Source of the DNA: Symsagittifera roscoffensis | Taxonomy: Eukaryota > Xenacoelomorpha > Acoela > Convolutidae | Length of the DNA stretch: 60,000 bases | Assembly: GCF_963678635.1 (NCBI RefSeq) | Contig: NC_087064.1 | Location: 3,225,926 to 3,285,925, forward strand | Reading direction: 5' to 3' | Part shown: piece after piece, positions 21,125-31,500 of the stretch | How positions within the stretch are numbered: the first letter of the stretch is position 1 | Layout of the letters: each line of letters starts with the position of its first letter | The notes under the pieces: generated by a model | Databases searched by the model: none | The model's input: only the letters and a program-made list of their open reading frames with translations | What the model was told of the DNA's origin: nothing | Made by a program: the position numbers and the translations under genes

Positions 21125-22036
21125 TGTGACATTCGACCAGAATGTGAAAAATGCAATCTCTGCAGAATTCGAATTTTTGGCAGCGAGTTTTCCGGATTGG
21201 TGATTATTAAGAATTAAGAACGTTATTGGAACGATCGGCCAAACGGTGAGGGCTAGAATATTCTGGTATTTTAAAATTTTAAAAATTCGAATTTTGACGT
21301 CATATTTCTGAGAAACGTCAGAAACGGCCATTTTGGCTAATACGAGAAAGAAGAACACAACAACATTAGTTGCGCGGACGATAACTACGAGAATCGTCAT
21401 AAAAAGACAACAGCAGATTGCAGGAACAGCAGAGAACGTTCCGAGTTGCAACTATTGTGTCGCTACAATAGTTGCAAGGCCGTTGCAGACGACGGTGAAG
21501 GGTGGATGACAGCCTTCCGGATTAAGAAGAAATCAAGATTAACGAGCTTGATTCAGTGGATTCAAGAATCCGGAAGGACTTCGGAACTGAAACTTTTAGC
21601 CTGTTATATAGACTTTTAGCTTCTTGTCATGTCCTGATTTGAATTTAATTAACATCTGGATTCATTTTGATAAGGATGAGAAGCTAGGAGTTGGGGGAAA
21701 GGGTTGATCCATCTTCGATGGAGATGATGATTTTTATCTACTGAACAAAAACAATAATAATATAATAAACAGTAGTAGCCCTGTTTTTAGGAGTGACCTC
21801 GTGGTCTGGGGATACTGAGACCCAGCCATGAGCTCACTATTTCTGCATGTAATCTAGTTAATTTGAGTGTTTTGACCAAAGCCGAAAGCAGTAACGTTTT
21901 TGTCGACCCGATGCTGGAAAAGACCACCGAAAGTACTGGCTTGGTAGAGACGGTGAAAAGCATGCAAAGCTCTGTTTAGACGTTAGCCAGTCGTCTTAAG
22001 ACTTAGTTTTGTTTTCCGTCGATATGTATCTTCCGG
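21125..22036 (+). mobile_element. Solo LTR of Gypsy subfamily A, unit 2
   Basis: Copy of 13065-13976, again lacking the last 11 bases (CGAATGTTACA). Candidate TATA box at 21605-21610 and AATAAA at 21764-21769. Confidence 0.8.
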
Positions 22037-22560
22037 GCCGTCCGCATTTTGAGCCTAATCGAAGTTCTATCGCAATTCTGAATTGTTGATTCGACAGTTT
22101 TAACCTTATATTTTTGTACGGGATGACGTTCAACCATTTGGAGCCGAATCTATCTTGGAACGAGTTGAATCTTTTTACGTCCGTTGGCTCGCGTCGTAAA
22201 ATCAAGTCTCCAATTTCGCTGTCAAAAATTGGCTCTGTCCAATTTTTTTGGAGTTCATTTTCCGCAGCCATTTCAATTTTTCCAAGTTCAAACCACCGTT
22301 TAAGCGCATCATCATAGGTTTCATCTACATGCTTCAAACCAAAGATTTCGCCCAAAGCATTGTTTGCTCCTGCTGAGGCTAAGAAAGCGGGTAAAGCGAG
22401 TAGACGAGCGGAAGAAACTCCCAAGCCACCTTTTGCTTTCGGGAGAACTGCTTGTAAAAACTGGTTATCATCCATTTTCACATTAGTGACCTTGCATAGC
22501 GAATTTCTTAGTAATTTGTCGTAGCGTTCCAAAAAATCTTCAAACCGGCAGCATCGAGTT
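22037..22560 (-). pseudogene. Family R RT relic, fragment B, full extent
   Basis: The minus frame from 22532 reads ERYDKLLRNSLCKVTNVKMD, then AKGGLGVSSARLLALPAFL, ALKRWFELGKIE and ELQKNW, then the WLNVIPYKN and LRLGSKCGR blocks. The order GGLG-x-x-x-A ... LPAFLAS ... W ... RLG is the post-RT (thumb and linker) region of this retroelement family; the catalytic RT palm itself is absent, lost beyond 22560. About 175 codons are open. The C-terminal end is replaced at 22036 by the LTR end. The missing downstream part is the one found at 3391-3928. Confidence 0.7.
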
Positions 22561-22923
22561 TAATTTCAATCAGATTAATTCTAATCATGTTTTCATCATT
22601 TTGACTGGAATATATGATGAGAGTACTCCTGACTGTAGCCTCTGTTAGTATGGTGCTTGTTGACCTTCTGATTATTAATAAAAAATTAAGAAAAGAAAAG
22701 AATGTAAAAAACAACTCAAGCGAGGTTAAAACGACTCGACAGATGGTGTATATGCCATCCATTTATGACTGTTCCAAACGAATGGAGTAATCAATAAATA
22801 ACTGTGAGTTACTTTCAAAAATTAAAATATGCATAATTGTGTATTGCAGATCTGATGAAGAAAAAAGTCAAATTCCTTCATGGAGTTTTATATTGAGTTT
22901 ATACGAAATGAATTTAAACGATA
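22561..22923. other. No gene seen
   Basis: AT-rich sequence between the family R relic and a Pro-rich ORF. I see no conserved motif, repeat from elsewhere in the window, or RNA gene. Confidence 0.5.
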
Positions 22924-23208
22924 ATGATATCGTCTCTGTTTGGAGTAGCAGCTGCCAAAGTTAATTCTCTGTCAGAATCGATTCAACAGCTGAACCCCAC
23001 AGAGACGTTAGAGAATGCCCTGAAAATACCCCAAACGCCCGTGCCTTCTAATGCCCCACCACCGGCAACTACAACTCGGACAGGAGCGACCCCAGCACCT
23101 GTGCCGACAGCAGTTCACCAACATCAGCCGCGAACCGTTTCAGCGTCTGTTCCAGGAGCTTCTGCGAGATCAGCATCAGTGCCTCCTAGTGTTCGGAAAC
23201 CTCTGTAG
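22924..23208 (+). CDS. Hypothetical Pro/Ala/Thr-rich ORF, partial
   Basis: 94 codons. The first 30 residues (ISSLFGVAAAKVNSLSESIQ) look helical. The rest is rich in Pro, Ala, Thr and Ser (PVPSNAPPPATTT, PAPVPTAVHQHQP). The composition is more GC-rich than both flanks, and the frame ends just where LTR-A sequence begins (about 23212). It could be a fragment of a gag-like or host disordered protein cut by the LTR junction, or chance. I do not recognise a family. No promoter or splice context is evident. Confidence 0.3.
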   Translation: MISSLFGVAAAKVNSLSESIQQLNPTETLENALKIPQTPVPSNAPPPATTTRTGATPAPVPTAVHQHQPRTVSASVPGASARSASVPPSVRKPL

Positions 23209-23211
23209 GAG

Positions 23212-23427
23212 CTTACTATTTCTGCATGTAATCTAGTTAATTTGAGTGTTTTGACCGAAGCCGAAAGCAGTAACGTTTTTGTCGACCCGATGCTGGAAAA
23301 GACCACTGAAAGTACTGGCTTGGTAGAGATGGTGAAAAGCATGCAAAGCTATGTTTAGACGTTAGCCAGTCGTCTTAAAACTTAGTTTTGTTTTCCGTCG
23401 ATATGTATCTTCCGGGCGAATGTTACA
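23212..23427 (+). repeat. 5' LTR remnant of element A
   Basis: Matches the last 215 bp of the solo LTR (13771-13976) and extends to the terminus CGAATGTTACA at 23417-23427. This pairs as an inverted repeat with the LTR start TGTGACATTCG. The upstream 700 bp of the LTR is missing, replaced by unrelated sequence at 23212. Confidence 0.75.
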
Positions 23428-23439
23428 TAGATGTTTTTA

Positions 23440-23457
23440 TGGCGCTCCTGGGTGTTA
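23440..23457 (+). promoter_or_regulatory. Candidate tRNA primer-binding site of element A
   Basis: TGGCGCTCCTGGGTGTTA begins with TGG, complementary to a tRNA CCA end, 12 bp after the LTR. I cannot assign a tRNA. The gap of 12 bp is longer than usual for this class, so this is tentative. Confidence 0.3.
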
Positions 23458-24536
23458 TTCTTTTTTAACATCATGACCGGCAGAACCGTTAACGAGCACT
23501 CCGCGCCGAGCGGATGCTCACATTAACGCCCTTAATAAGCCTAAGCCGCCGGGGCGGAAGGGTAGTTCGGAACGCGGAAGCCTTCCGGATTACCGTGAAA
23601 AGCTTTTTAACTTAGTTAAGACCGAAAATTCACGAACCAGGAAGGGTGGGGGGATTCACGGTCCCGTCATCTCCTGAATGGTTTGTGACCAAAAACACTT
23701 AAAGATATATATAAAACCAAACAAAAAGTAGTATAGTACCCAAGAAAAACAAAAACATAAAAAATAACCGAAAAAACCAAAAACAAAAAAAAAAGTAAAA
23801 AATCAGTAGAAATCATCCCCCCAGACAAGATGTGATCCGACCCTCCCGTTTGTTGTTGATTGATATATTGTTGTTACAGGCATTTATACGTCCACTAGTG
23901 AATCTACAAGTTTTAAAACCCGCTACCCGAAAGCCTTCCGGGTTGCAGAGGAATCGAACTTAACGTGTTTGATTTGGTGGATTCAGCAATCCGGAGGGGT
24001 CCAGGTAGCATAGTTTTTCGCAAATTTCTTCTACAAAAGCGTTTTAGAACGGGTCTTTTAGATTGAACTAGAAGAATATAGGCCTTCTGAGCTCGGATCA
24101 AAAATTTTTAGGACGAAAGGACCAGATTTGCGGAAAAAGTTAGGCGGAACCTATAGTAGAGAAAATTTTTGAGTTTAGAAAAGAGACGTTTTGGTTAATA
24201 ACTTTGGAACTACTGAGTGTATTGAGTTGATGTTGGTACCAATAGATCACAAATTAGCTGAGCTTACTGATAAAAGTAAGCGTGAAAATTTTTTGAGATT
24301 GTTTTTAGCAAATTCCTCAATTTGGAAGGGTACACCCTTCAAGTTTTATAAATTTTTTTTAGAAAAGCCCTTATACCCCTACCAAAAGGTAATAGCGGTT
24401 GAATAAAGTAACTTTAGGCTGTTTTAGACGAAAAGGGAAGGCTAAAGGCACAGCAAAAGCTTAATCGAGCCGAAGTTAGGCGAGCAATAAGACCCTTCAC
24501 CGTTTGTGTGAATTGTCAAATAAGAGGCTTAACTTC

Positions 24537-24852
24537 AATCCGGAAGGGTCTAGGAAAGTAGTACATACCCTTCCTAGTTAATTGAAAAAGCAAAATTGCA
24601 TCTGAGAACGTATCCGGAGGGGTATAGGTTGAAAGAAGGAAATCTCCGAAAAGCTACTTTTACAAAACCGGAGGGCTCCCAATCCGGAGGGGTCAAAGAT
24701 TTTTCAAGTTAGGAGGGGTCCGAATCCGGAGGGGTCTTATAGTTGCTAATTCGGAGGGGTCTTATATTAACTAACTCAGGGGGGTCCCAATCCGGAGGGG
24801 TCTAGATTCTGTTAGTCCGGAAGGGTCCAATTTGTGCCAATCCGGAGGGGTA
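24537..24852 (+). repeat. Array of about eleven CCGGAGGGGTC-like motifs in element A leader
   Basis: AATCCGGAGGGGTC or near matches start at 24537, 24611, 24666, 24681, 24711 (shortened), 24723, 24748, 24774, 24789, 24814 and 24839; an outlier is at 23988. Spacing is irregular (15 to 75 bp), and the spacers are unrelated and AT-rich, so this is not a simple tandem repeat. The same orientation throughout suggests reiterated protein-binding sites. The Drosophila gypsy leader carries a comparable cluster of insulator-protein sites (established knowledge). Confidence 0.8.
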
Positions 24853-25629
24853 TTATTTTATTAAAGGACTTAAGTAGACGAAAGAAAGAAAAAAAGTGAG
24901 AGGTATTTGGTTATTAGCACACAGGCTAGGTATCAGTGACTGCACTGGTAACTTGCCTTTCAATAAGAACCAGACCAAAACAAAACAGGTCCGAACTCGG
25001 ATATTCGCGACACTAGGTCTAAATTAAAAAGAGCGTGATTCATTGGTGTGGATTGTAACATAATACGTTTTTGGGAAAAGTGACTGCCCTGAGGATTTTA
25101 GTAGGTCTAGCTCGGGCAGTCCGAAGGCAGATAGGTAACATAGTACTCGGTGGGTGCAATAGACGCCCACTTGAGAAAATTACTGCCTTCAAAGTTTTGT
25201 CTGTTTGGTGCAGCACCGAGCAGGGAAAGCTTTTTCTTTAAAAGACAGGTTCGACTATTGTACTGCGACCGACTAAGAGTACATTACACATACGTTTTTT
25301 TATAGAGGTATTCATATTCTGACATTAAATTTATATATTTTGTTTTTGATTTTAAATCAACATAAACTGTGCTTGATTGGGTGGTGAGTACACTATTTTT
25401 TTTAAATTGACGTCATATTGTGCTAGTTTTCAAATCTTACGACCGATAATCGGTTGGTGTGAATAAATTTTATACAAACTGTACTCTGATAACATACAGG
25501 GATTCGTGGTCACTATTTAATAGAATCTTGTGAAATTTATTGTGTTGTGTCATTATTATTGTTAATAAAACTATAAGGTCTCTAGCAATCGAGTTAAGTG
25601 TATAGGCATTAAAAAGTGACAAATAGAGA

Positions 25630-27755
25630 ATGAGTCTAGACAAGTCAAGGATACCAAAACGAGGTAATAGCTCTAGGAAATTCATACCTGAAAAGCAAAG
25701 AAAAACGATGACCGATCCTTTTGTGGATTGGATCAAGCGATCCCGGTCTGATAAAGGGGAGACGGTTTCAGGCAGAATGGTTGAAACGAGAAGTCAGAAG
25801 ACCTCAGAAGAGCAAAAAGAACTGTTAGAAGTGGAGGTCAATACGGACCATACCATGAACGACAACCAGGAAGTAAATGGACTGGAAGGGAGAGGCAGAA
25901 GGCTGGCGAGTGAATCTACCCCGGTAGAACAAGGCCATGATTTTGCCACTTCCACCGGGACATTGGATCGAGAGGAGATGTCGGAACTGTCCGACATCTC
26001 AACTGAAGTAGCGGCAAATAGAAGATCTCTGACAGACAACACTATTATGGCAGGCGGAACTGGGAAACAAACAACGTCATCATCATTCTCAGAAAGAATG
26101 AAGAACACCTTCGGAAACATCTTTCCATTCAGCATGGGAGGAGGAACAGGAAACGACGGTGAGTCCCAGGAGGAAGAGGATGAAGAGGAGCAAGGGGATC
26201 TCAAGTCAGCCTCAATAGTTCAATCCAGGAAAATGAGGCACACGTCGGAAGAGAGACTGGAACCATGGACAAATTTGCTGTAGTGACAACGATAAGCAAA
26301 GAGGCAAACACACCGGGCCAGTCAAAAGACTTCGCGATTAGGACAAGTTCAGAGCCACAACCTGGAGAGAGTAGAACCAGAGGGATAGGCAACGCGTTAG
26401 TGGATCCTGAAATAGATAATGAAAAGACGTTGAAGCAGAGAGTCAAGGCCCGGATCTCGACCAGCACGAAGCTACCTGGGACCGACAGGGTTACACCACC
26501 ACTAGTGACGCCACTCGTGGATAACGGGGCAGCACTAGAGGAAGCCTTAAACAACATAGTGGACAGTTTAGGAGAACAAAACGAGCAGATGTCAATAAGG
26601 ATGAGTGAACTAGAAAAAGCAGTTCACATTGAAAGAGAAAGTCTGCGGGAAGAAATAAACCGCAACAGACAAGAAGTTGGCAGGAGCGAAAAAACGCTTG
26701 AAAGAAAGAACGGACGAACATATGACGAGAAACTTGTCGCGAATGACAAGAGAGGCGGAACAGAAAGAGTTACGCTTAAGAGACGACATGGAGAAGTTAA
26801 GAATTCAGCAAGAGCAGTCTCTTGGGACTCTTGACACAAAGATAGACGCGATGATGGAGAGGCGAACTCAGGCTATCATGGATAGGTTGGACGGGCTACT
26901 AAGCAGCAAGAGTGGACCAAAAGAAGGAGAACCGAACTCGGGAGGTCCCAGCAGGGAACCGAGGGTGAACTTCAATGAACATCAAAAGAGGAAGACGTAT
27001 GGATCCACTAGAGGCAGGGGCAGTTCATCAGGCTATGCCACAAGGGGTAATGGAGCATGGGGCCCGAACAGTAGAGCAAGTTTAACGGGGAACAGACAAA
27101 CCTCTAACGAACGACCAACGCAAAGCACACATGCAACTGGGAGAAGTGATTCCGGCAACAGGGGGCATGCAAGCCCGAGGAGGAGTCATGTGGGCCAAGC
27201 GGGAAGCGCTCACGGTGATTCGGATTGCAGGGATGCACCGCACACAGAACCTTCGACGAGGTGTGAGGACACTCAAGCGGGACACTCAAGGGATGCTACG
27301 GCAATGGCCACAGCATTTGAACCCCTGGACAGGTCTTTGGAGACATTCCTGACGAGGTTATCTAGAACCAATGAACGCAGTGAGAAGTCCAGAAGAGTCT
27401 TTAAGAAGCCAAGATGCTACAAAGACGAATCTGATGGCTGTATTGATACCTGGATAGAGGTAATGAAGCTGCATTTCGAGGAAGAGGACTTGTCGGAGAG
27501 ACAGGAATGCAGCGCGCTCACCAGCAACTTAGAAGGGACAGCCCTGAACTTTGTCATGGCCAAGAAGCAATATCAACGTGACACTGCTGAGAAAATCTTC
27601 GAAACCTTGTTAAACCGTTTTGGATCAGGGGTGCAGGGGCACCAGGCATGATGCGCTTCGAGAAACGGAGGCAACGAGAGGATGAAACCATAGACAAGTT
27701 TCTCGATGATTTGGAAATGCTGAGAAGACGCAGCCAACCGGTGCCGTAGCCTCAA
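25630..27755 (+). pseudogene. Gag N-terminal and capsid region, element A
   Basis: The ATG at 25630 opens 217 codons, Lys/Arg-rich then acidic (EEEDEEEQGDL). A frameshift near 26270 continues a coiled-coil-like stretch (SLGEQNEQMSIRMSELEKAV; ERESLREEINRNRQEV) in 26265-26834, and a second shift enters the frame 26677-27651. That frame has an Arg/Gly/Ser-rich segment (GSTRGRGSSSGYATRG) and then a capsid-like region (FKKPRCYKDESDGCIDTWIE ... LEGTALNFVMAKKQ ... IFETLLNRFG) of the retrotransposon Gag type. It breaks again at 27651 and 27740. In a live element it would form one Gag polyprotein that packages RNA. At least three frameshifts are present. Confidence 0.65.
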
Positions 27756-27769
27756 AATTCATCGATGGT

Positions 27770-30040
27770 GTGAAAAATGATGAACTTCGTACGATGCTAG
27801 CAACGCATTACACACCACTATCAACTAATGCGCCAACACCGGAGGAGTTAAGGCTCAAATCAAAGGAGTATCTTTTGTTGAAACCTCCTTCGAGATCTGG
27901 ATATTACAAGAACAATTATGGAAATTTTAACAACGGACCAGCAAACCAAGGGAACAATTGGTACAAACCGAGGGATGATATGGACAAGAGACGCTCTTGT
28001 GCTAATTGCAGTTCAACGGACCATCATGTGTCAGCATGCCCAGCTTACAAACAAGGCATGAAAGCAATAGGCTTTAGCCTCGAGGACGAAGATGCGTCGG
28101 AGTTGGACCATGAGGATTTCATGAGAGGAGTAATTGCGAAATTCGGCCCGAGGTGTTTCTTTTGCAACTTGGAAGGTCATTTTAAATCAGATTGTCCGCA
28201 ATTCTGGGATGCAGTGGCAGACATCAAGCATCCAAGACATGAAGAAGCTTTGTCAGGAGTGAAAGCCAGCAAGGCTCGACTTTTGAGTGAAGCGGATGCA
28301 CGCAGAAAGGATAAACCTCAAGAGCTGGCGGCAAAGAAAATGCAAGCGGTAATAGGGGAGACACGTGAGCCGGAACCAGCAACTGCGGCTCATGACTTCA
28401 AGATCGATTATAAGGCAGCCGCGAGGGATGCTCTAAATAGAGTGCAGCAGGAACTAGTGACGAAAGAGATCGAACAAAAAGTGAAACTTGAACTGGAGAA
28501 TGAAAAACTTCAGGAGCAACTGAATACCTTCGAAGCAACGGAGTTCGAGGAAACTAAACCACCAAGCAGTTTGAGCATGAAGCTTAATGTGATCTCCGGT
28601 CAGAGGTTTGGCATGGTGCCGCAAGGAAGCAAGATACAGTCGATAATCTCAGTGGCTGGACATCAGGTGATCAGAAATCTGAGTGAACCATCCGAGTTCA
28701 CTTTGATGCATTTGGACACATATGCAGATTATCTGAGGCAGATGGAGCCACGCACCGAGTCGAGAGCTGTGCGAGCACTACTAACGACGGGTGGCCCTCG
28801 CATGAAGAAACTTCATGGACGCTACCTAGAGGTCTATGGGCCGTATCAAGTAATGCTGAACGTGGATGGAATCAGTATCTACACCAGGACTTATGTAACA
28901 ACAGATGATAACCAAATGGGGCAGATCTATTTGGGTGAAGAGGAACTCAAAGTCCGCAGGATAGGCCATGACGCCATGATGGAAGAAGACGCGGTACACA
29001 TTGGATATGAAGCAGATGTGACAGCACATCTGCTCGACACCAACGGAACAAAAATCGGAGTCACAGGGCTTCTGGACACAGGAGCGGTAGTGAGTGTGAT
29101 GCCGATAAAGACTTGGGAAAGAATGGGCTTCACGCGGGAAGATCTAATTCCAACGAATCTCCGACTGGCCGCAGCCAATCGAGGAGCTATCTACGTAGCC
29201 GGAAGAACACCAATAACGGTCCTCCACATGGGAGGACGAGATCTTTGGATGAGCTTCCTGGTGGTAGAGAATCTGGACGACGCCGACCAATTCATCCTGG
29301 GCAGAGATTTTGTCAGAAATTTTGACGTGATGATTGATTTGAACAACGGTCTGATACGGATTAGAAACCCGGACCGAAAGTATGTTAAGAGACCAATTAA
29401 TAGGATAATAACAGACGAAAACAAGGTACCAGTTTTTTTGGATAGAAAAGTAAAATTACAACCAGGACAAGCTGTGGTAGCAATTTTTAGAATGAGAAAT
29501 TTAAATTCGTTAAGTGATAGTAAACAGGTTTGCTTAGTACCGAATCCAAATAGTCAGAGTTCGGTGATTTTAGGCCGGAGCTTCTCGGTAACGCGAAACG
29601 GACTGTGTGTCAGTGTGTTGTTGAACACACTGGACACCACGGTTTCAATCCGGCGTGGAAAGAAGCTTGGCTACGCTTTGCCGATGAGGACCGACTATGA
29701 GGAGACACAAAACTTGAAGAAACATAGTGTGAAAGACTGTCCTTATCATGCCAGTAAAGATAAAATTTTAAAGAGAATTAATGAATTAAAATCTATTCAT
29801 AAATTGTTTTCAATGAAATCCGAGACGGACGACGGCTTATCAAGCTGCTCGAATTTTCCGGAACGCCCCTCGTCATATGAACTAGAATCTGACAAACCGG
29901 TTTTGCCGGAGATAGAACATTTAAAAGGGAAAATAGGTGAGGGAGATCGGAACATCTGCGAAATCGGAACGCAGATGTATTTTCAAAACGTAAGGCGGAT
30001 ATCGGTTGCTGTAATTTCGTCGAACACGATATCGAACTAG
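27770..30040 (+). pseudogene. Gag nucleocapsid and aspartic protease region, element A
   Basis: A 756-codon open frame that continues Gag. Two CCHC knuckles: CANCSSTDHHVSAC (about 27999-28040) and CFFCNLEGHFKSDC (about 28155-28196), which bind element RNA. A coiled coil follows (KVKLELENEKLQEQL). The retropepsin motif LLDTGAVVSVM (Asp codon at 29074) and the later FILGRDFVRNFDVMIDLNNG (ILG flap-partner block) define the protease that cleaves the polyprotein. The frame ends shortly before RT by a frameshift near 30005. Nucleocapsid and protease are in one frame with no shift between them, so a Gag-Pro fusion is likely in the live ancestor. This is the best-preserved part of element A. Confidence 0.8.
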
Positions 30041-30049
30041 AAGAAGGCG

Positions 30050-31438
30050 CCGTTCCCCATAGGGAAGGCGCAAGGCGAATGACGCCACACAAATCGGAAG
30101 CGTGCCGAGCGGAAATAGAAATGTTGCTTGAATACGACATGATAGAACCCTCTAAATCGCCGTGGGCTTGCGGGGTAGTAATGGCGAAAAAGAAAGGGGT
30201 CAGCTTAGATTTTGTTGCGACTTTTGTTACTTGAACGCGGTAACGATAAGAGATGCGTACCCGATACCGCGAATAGACGAGAGCCTATCTAAGCTTGGTG
30301 ATGCCAAGTTCTTCACCACACTGGACTTAGGTTCTGCCTTCTGGCAGGTCCCTCTGCGAAAGAAGGACAGAGAGAAGACCGGATTCGCGTGCGAGTTGAG
30401 ATTGTACCAGTGGAAGAGGATGCCCTTCGGCTTGTGCAATGCAACGGCCACTATTCAAAGACTGATGGCTCAGGCTTTGACGAGAGTGACCAAGAAGTAC
30501 GGGAATCTCGTGATGTGTTACGTGAATGACGTAGTCATAGCGACACCGACCCTGGAAGACCACATTGATAGGCTCGATGAGGTCTTTGGATGCATGAAAA
30601 GAGCAGGATTGAAGTGCAAACCATCGAAATGTGAAATCCTTAGGGATTCGATAAAGTACCTGGGAAGAATGGTGGATGGGCATGGTGTGAGGCCGGACCC
30701 GGAAGCAGTGGAAGCAGTATTGACATGGAAAGCTCCCAGAACGGACACACAGCTCCTGAGCTTCCTAGGGTTTGCCAATTACTACCGAGATTCATAAAAG
30801 GATATGCGGACAAGGTGTATCCGATGCAGAAGCTGATGCGCAACAAGGGGAAAAAGTTCGAATGGAACGATGAGGCACAGGTTGCTTTCGAGAACATGAA
30901 GCGGGAACTGTGCGAAGCGCCAGTGCTGGGCATGCCTACAGAAAAGGGCATGTATGTTCTCGACACAGACGCATCGGTGGTGACCATCTCAGGAATCTTG
31001 CATCAAGAGCAAGAATGGAACGGAAGAACAGTTCTCCGTCCCATTGCATACGGCAGCAAGGTCTTGAGTGACACAGAGATGAAATATGGCGCACCAAAAG
31101 CAGAAATGTTTGCAGTAGTCACCTTCGTGGAAAAGTACCGTGCATACTTGGGGAACGCTCCCTTCAAGTTACGCGTGGACAACAGAGCGTTATCCTGGTT
31201 GAAAACCTACTCGATGTATCAGAGTTATATTGGTAGATGGATAGTAAGATTGGATGGCTACCATATGATAATCGAACATAGGATGCGTGATAAACACCAG
31301 AATGCTGACAGCCTCAGCAAGAAAACTGAGTTCTATGAAAGATTGGAGCAGAAACAGGCCAGTCAGGCGGAAATAAAGGAGGGATTCTCGTTTCTGGACA
31401 AAGAAACTTATGAAGCGCTTCCCTTAACGAGAACTTAA
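30050..31438 (+). pseudogene. Reverse transcriptase and RNase H region, element A
   Basis: RT blocks appear across frames: DMIEPSKSPWACGVVMAKKK (30120-30195), then after a shift LRFCCDFCYLNAVT, FFTTLDLGSAFWQVPL, the MPFGLCNATA block and the active site. The active site reads YVND: the third codon, AAT at 30525-30527, replaces a catalytic Asp of YVDD, as still seen in element B (59653-59664). This alone should abolish polymerisation. A shift near 30790 leads into the RNase H frame 30725-31438 with LDTDAS, KAEMFAV, RVDNRAL and NADSLS, keeping all four acidic residues. The frame stops at 31438, where B continues another 160 codons, so a deletion is likely. Confidence 0.85.
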
Positions 31439-31500
31439 CCAGTACTTCTTACGGACAGAAAGAACAGGGGAGCAGCAAGCGAAAGAAAACCGTCACCATT

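Larger units (their letters stand above)
14211..22270. repeat. 8060-bp direct tandem duplication, unit 2
   Basis: Second copy of 6151-14210, offset 8060, ten substitutions seen by eye. It starts inside LINE ORF2 and ends inside the family R relic at GCAGCCA. After that the sequence continues TTTCAATTT, the true flank, which shows that unit 2 keeps the original right side and unit 1 the original left side. Confidence 0.95.
23428..25629 (+). other. 5' leader of element A
   Basis: 2.2 kb without a convincing ORF between the LTR end and the first Gag ATG. It holds a candidate primer-binding site, a block 23930-24010 that resembles LTR-A 13468-13525 (CCTTCCGGATT ... GTGGATTCA ... ATCCGGA), and the motif array at 24537-24852. 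GC-containing paired segments lie at 25085-25240 (AGTGACTGCCCTGAGG, CTCGGTGGGTGC ... CACCGAGCAGG). Packaging, translation or insulator roles are possible but not shown. Confidence 0.6.

Noticed and set aside
6151-22270. Two independent insertions of the same LINEs
   Set aside because: The offset is constant over 8060 bp through several different elements and their flanks; a segmental duplication explains all.
24537-24852. Motif array as a CRISPR array
   Set aside because: Spacers vary from 0 to 60 bp, the repeat is only about 14 bp, and the context is a eukaryotic retroelement leader.
25794-26204. Minus-strand Ser-rich ORF opposite Gag
   Set aside because: Shadow of an acidic, Ser-rich plus-strand coding sequence; no family motif.
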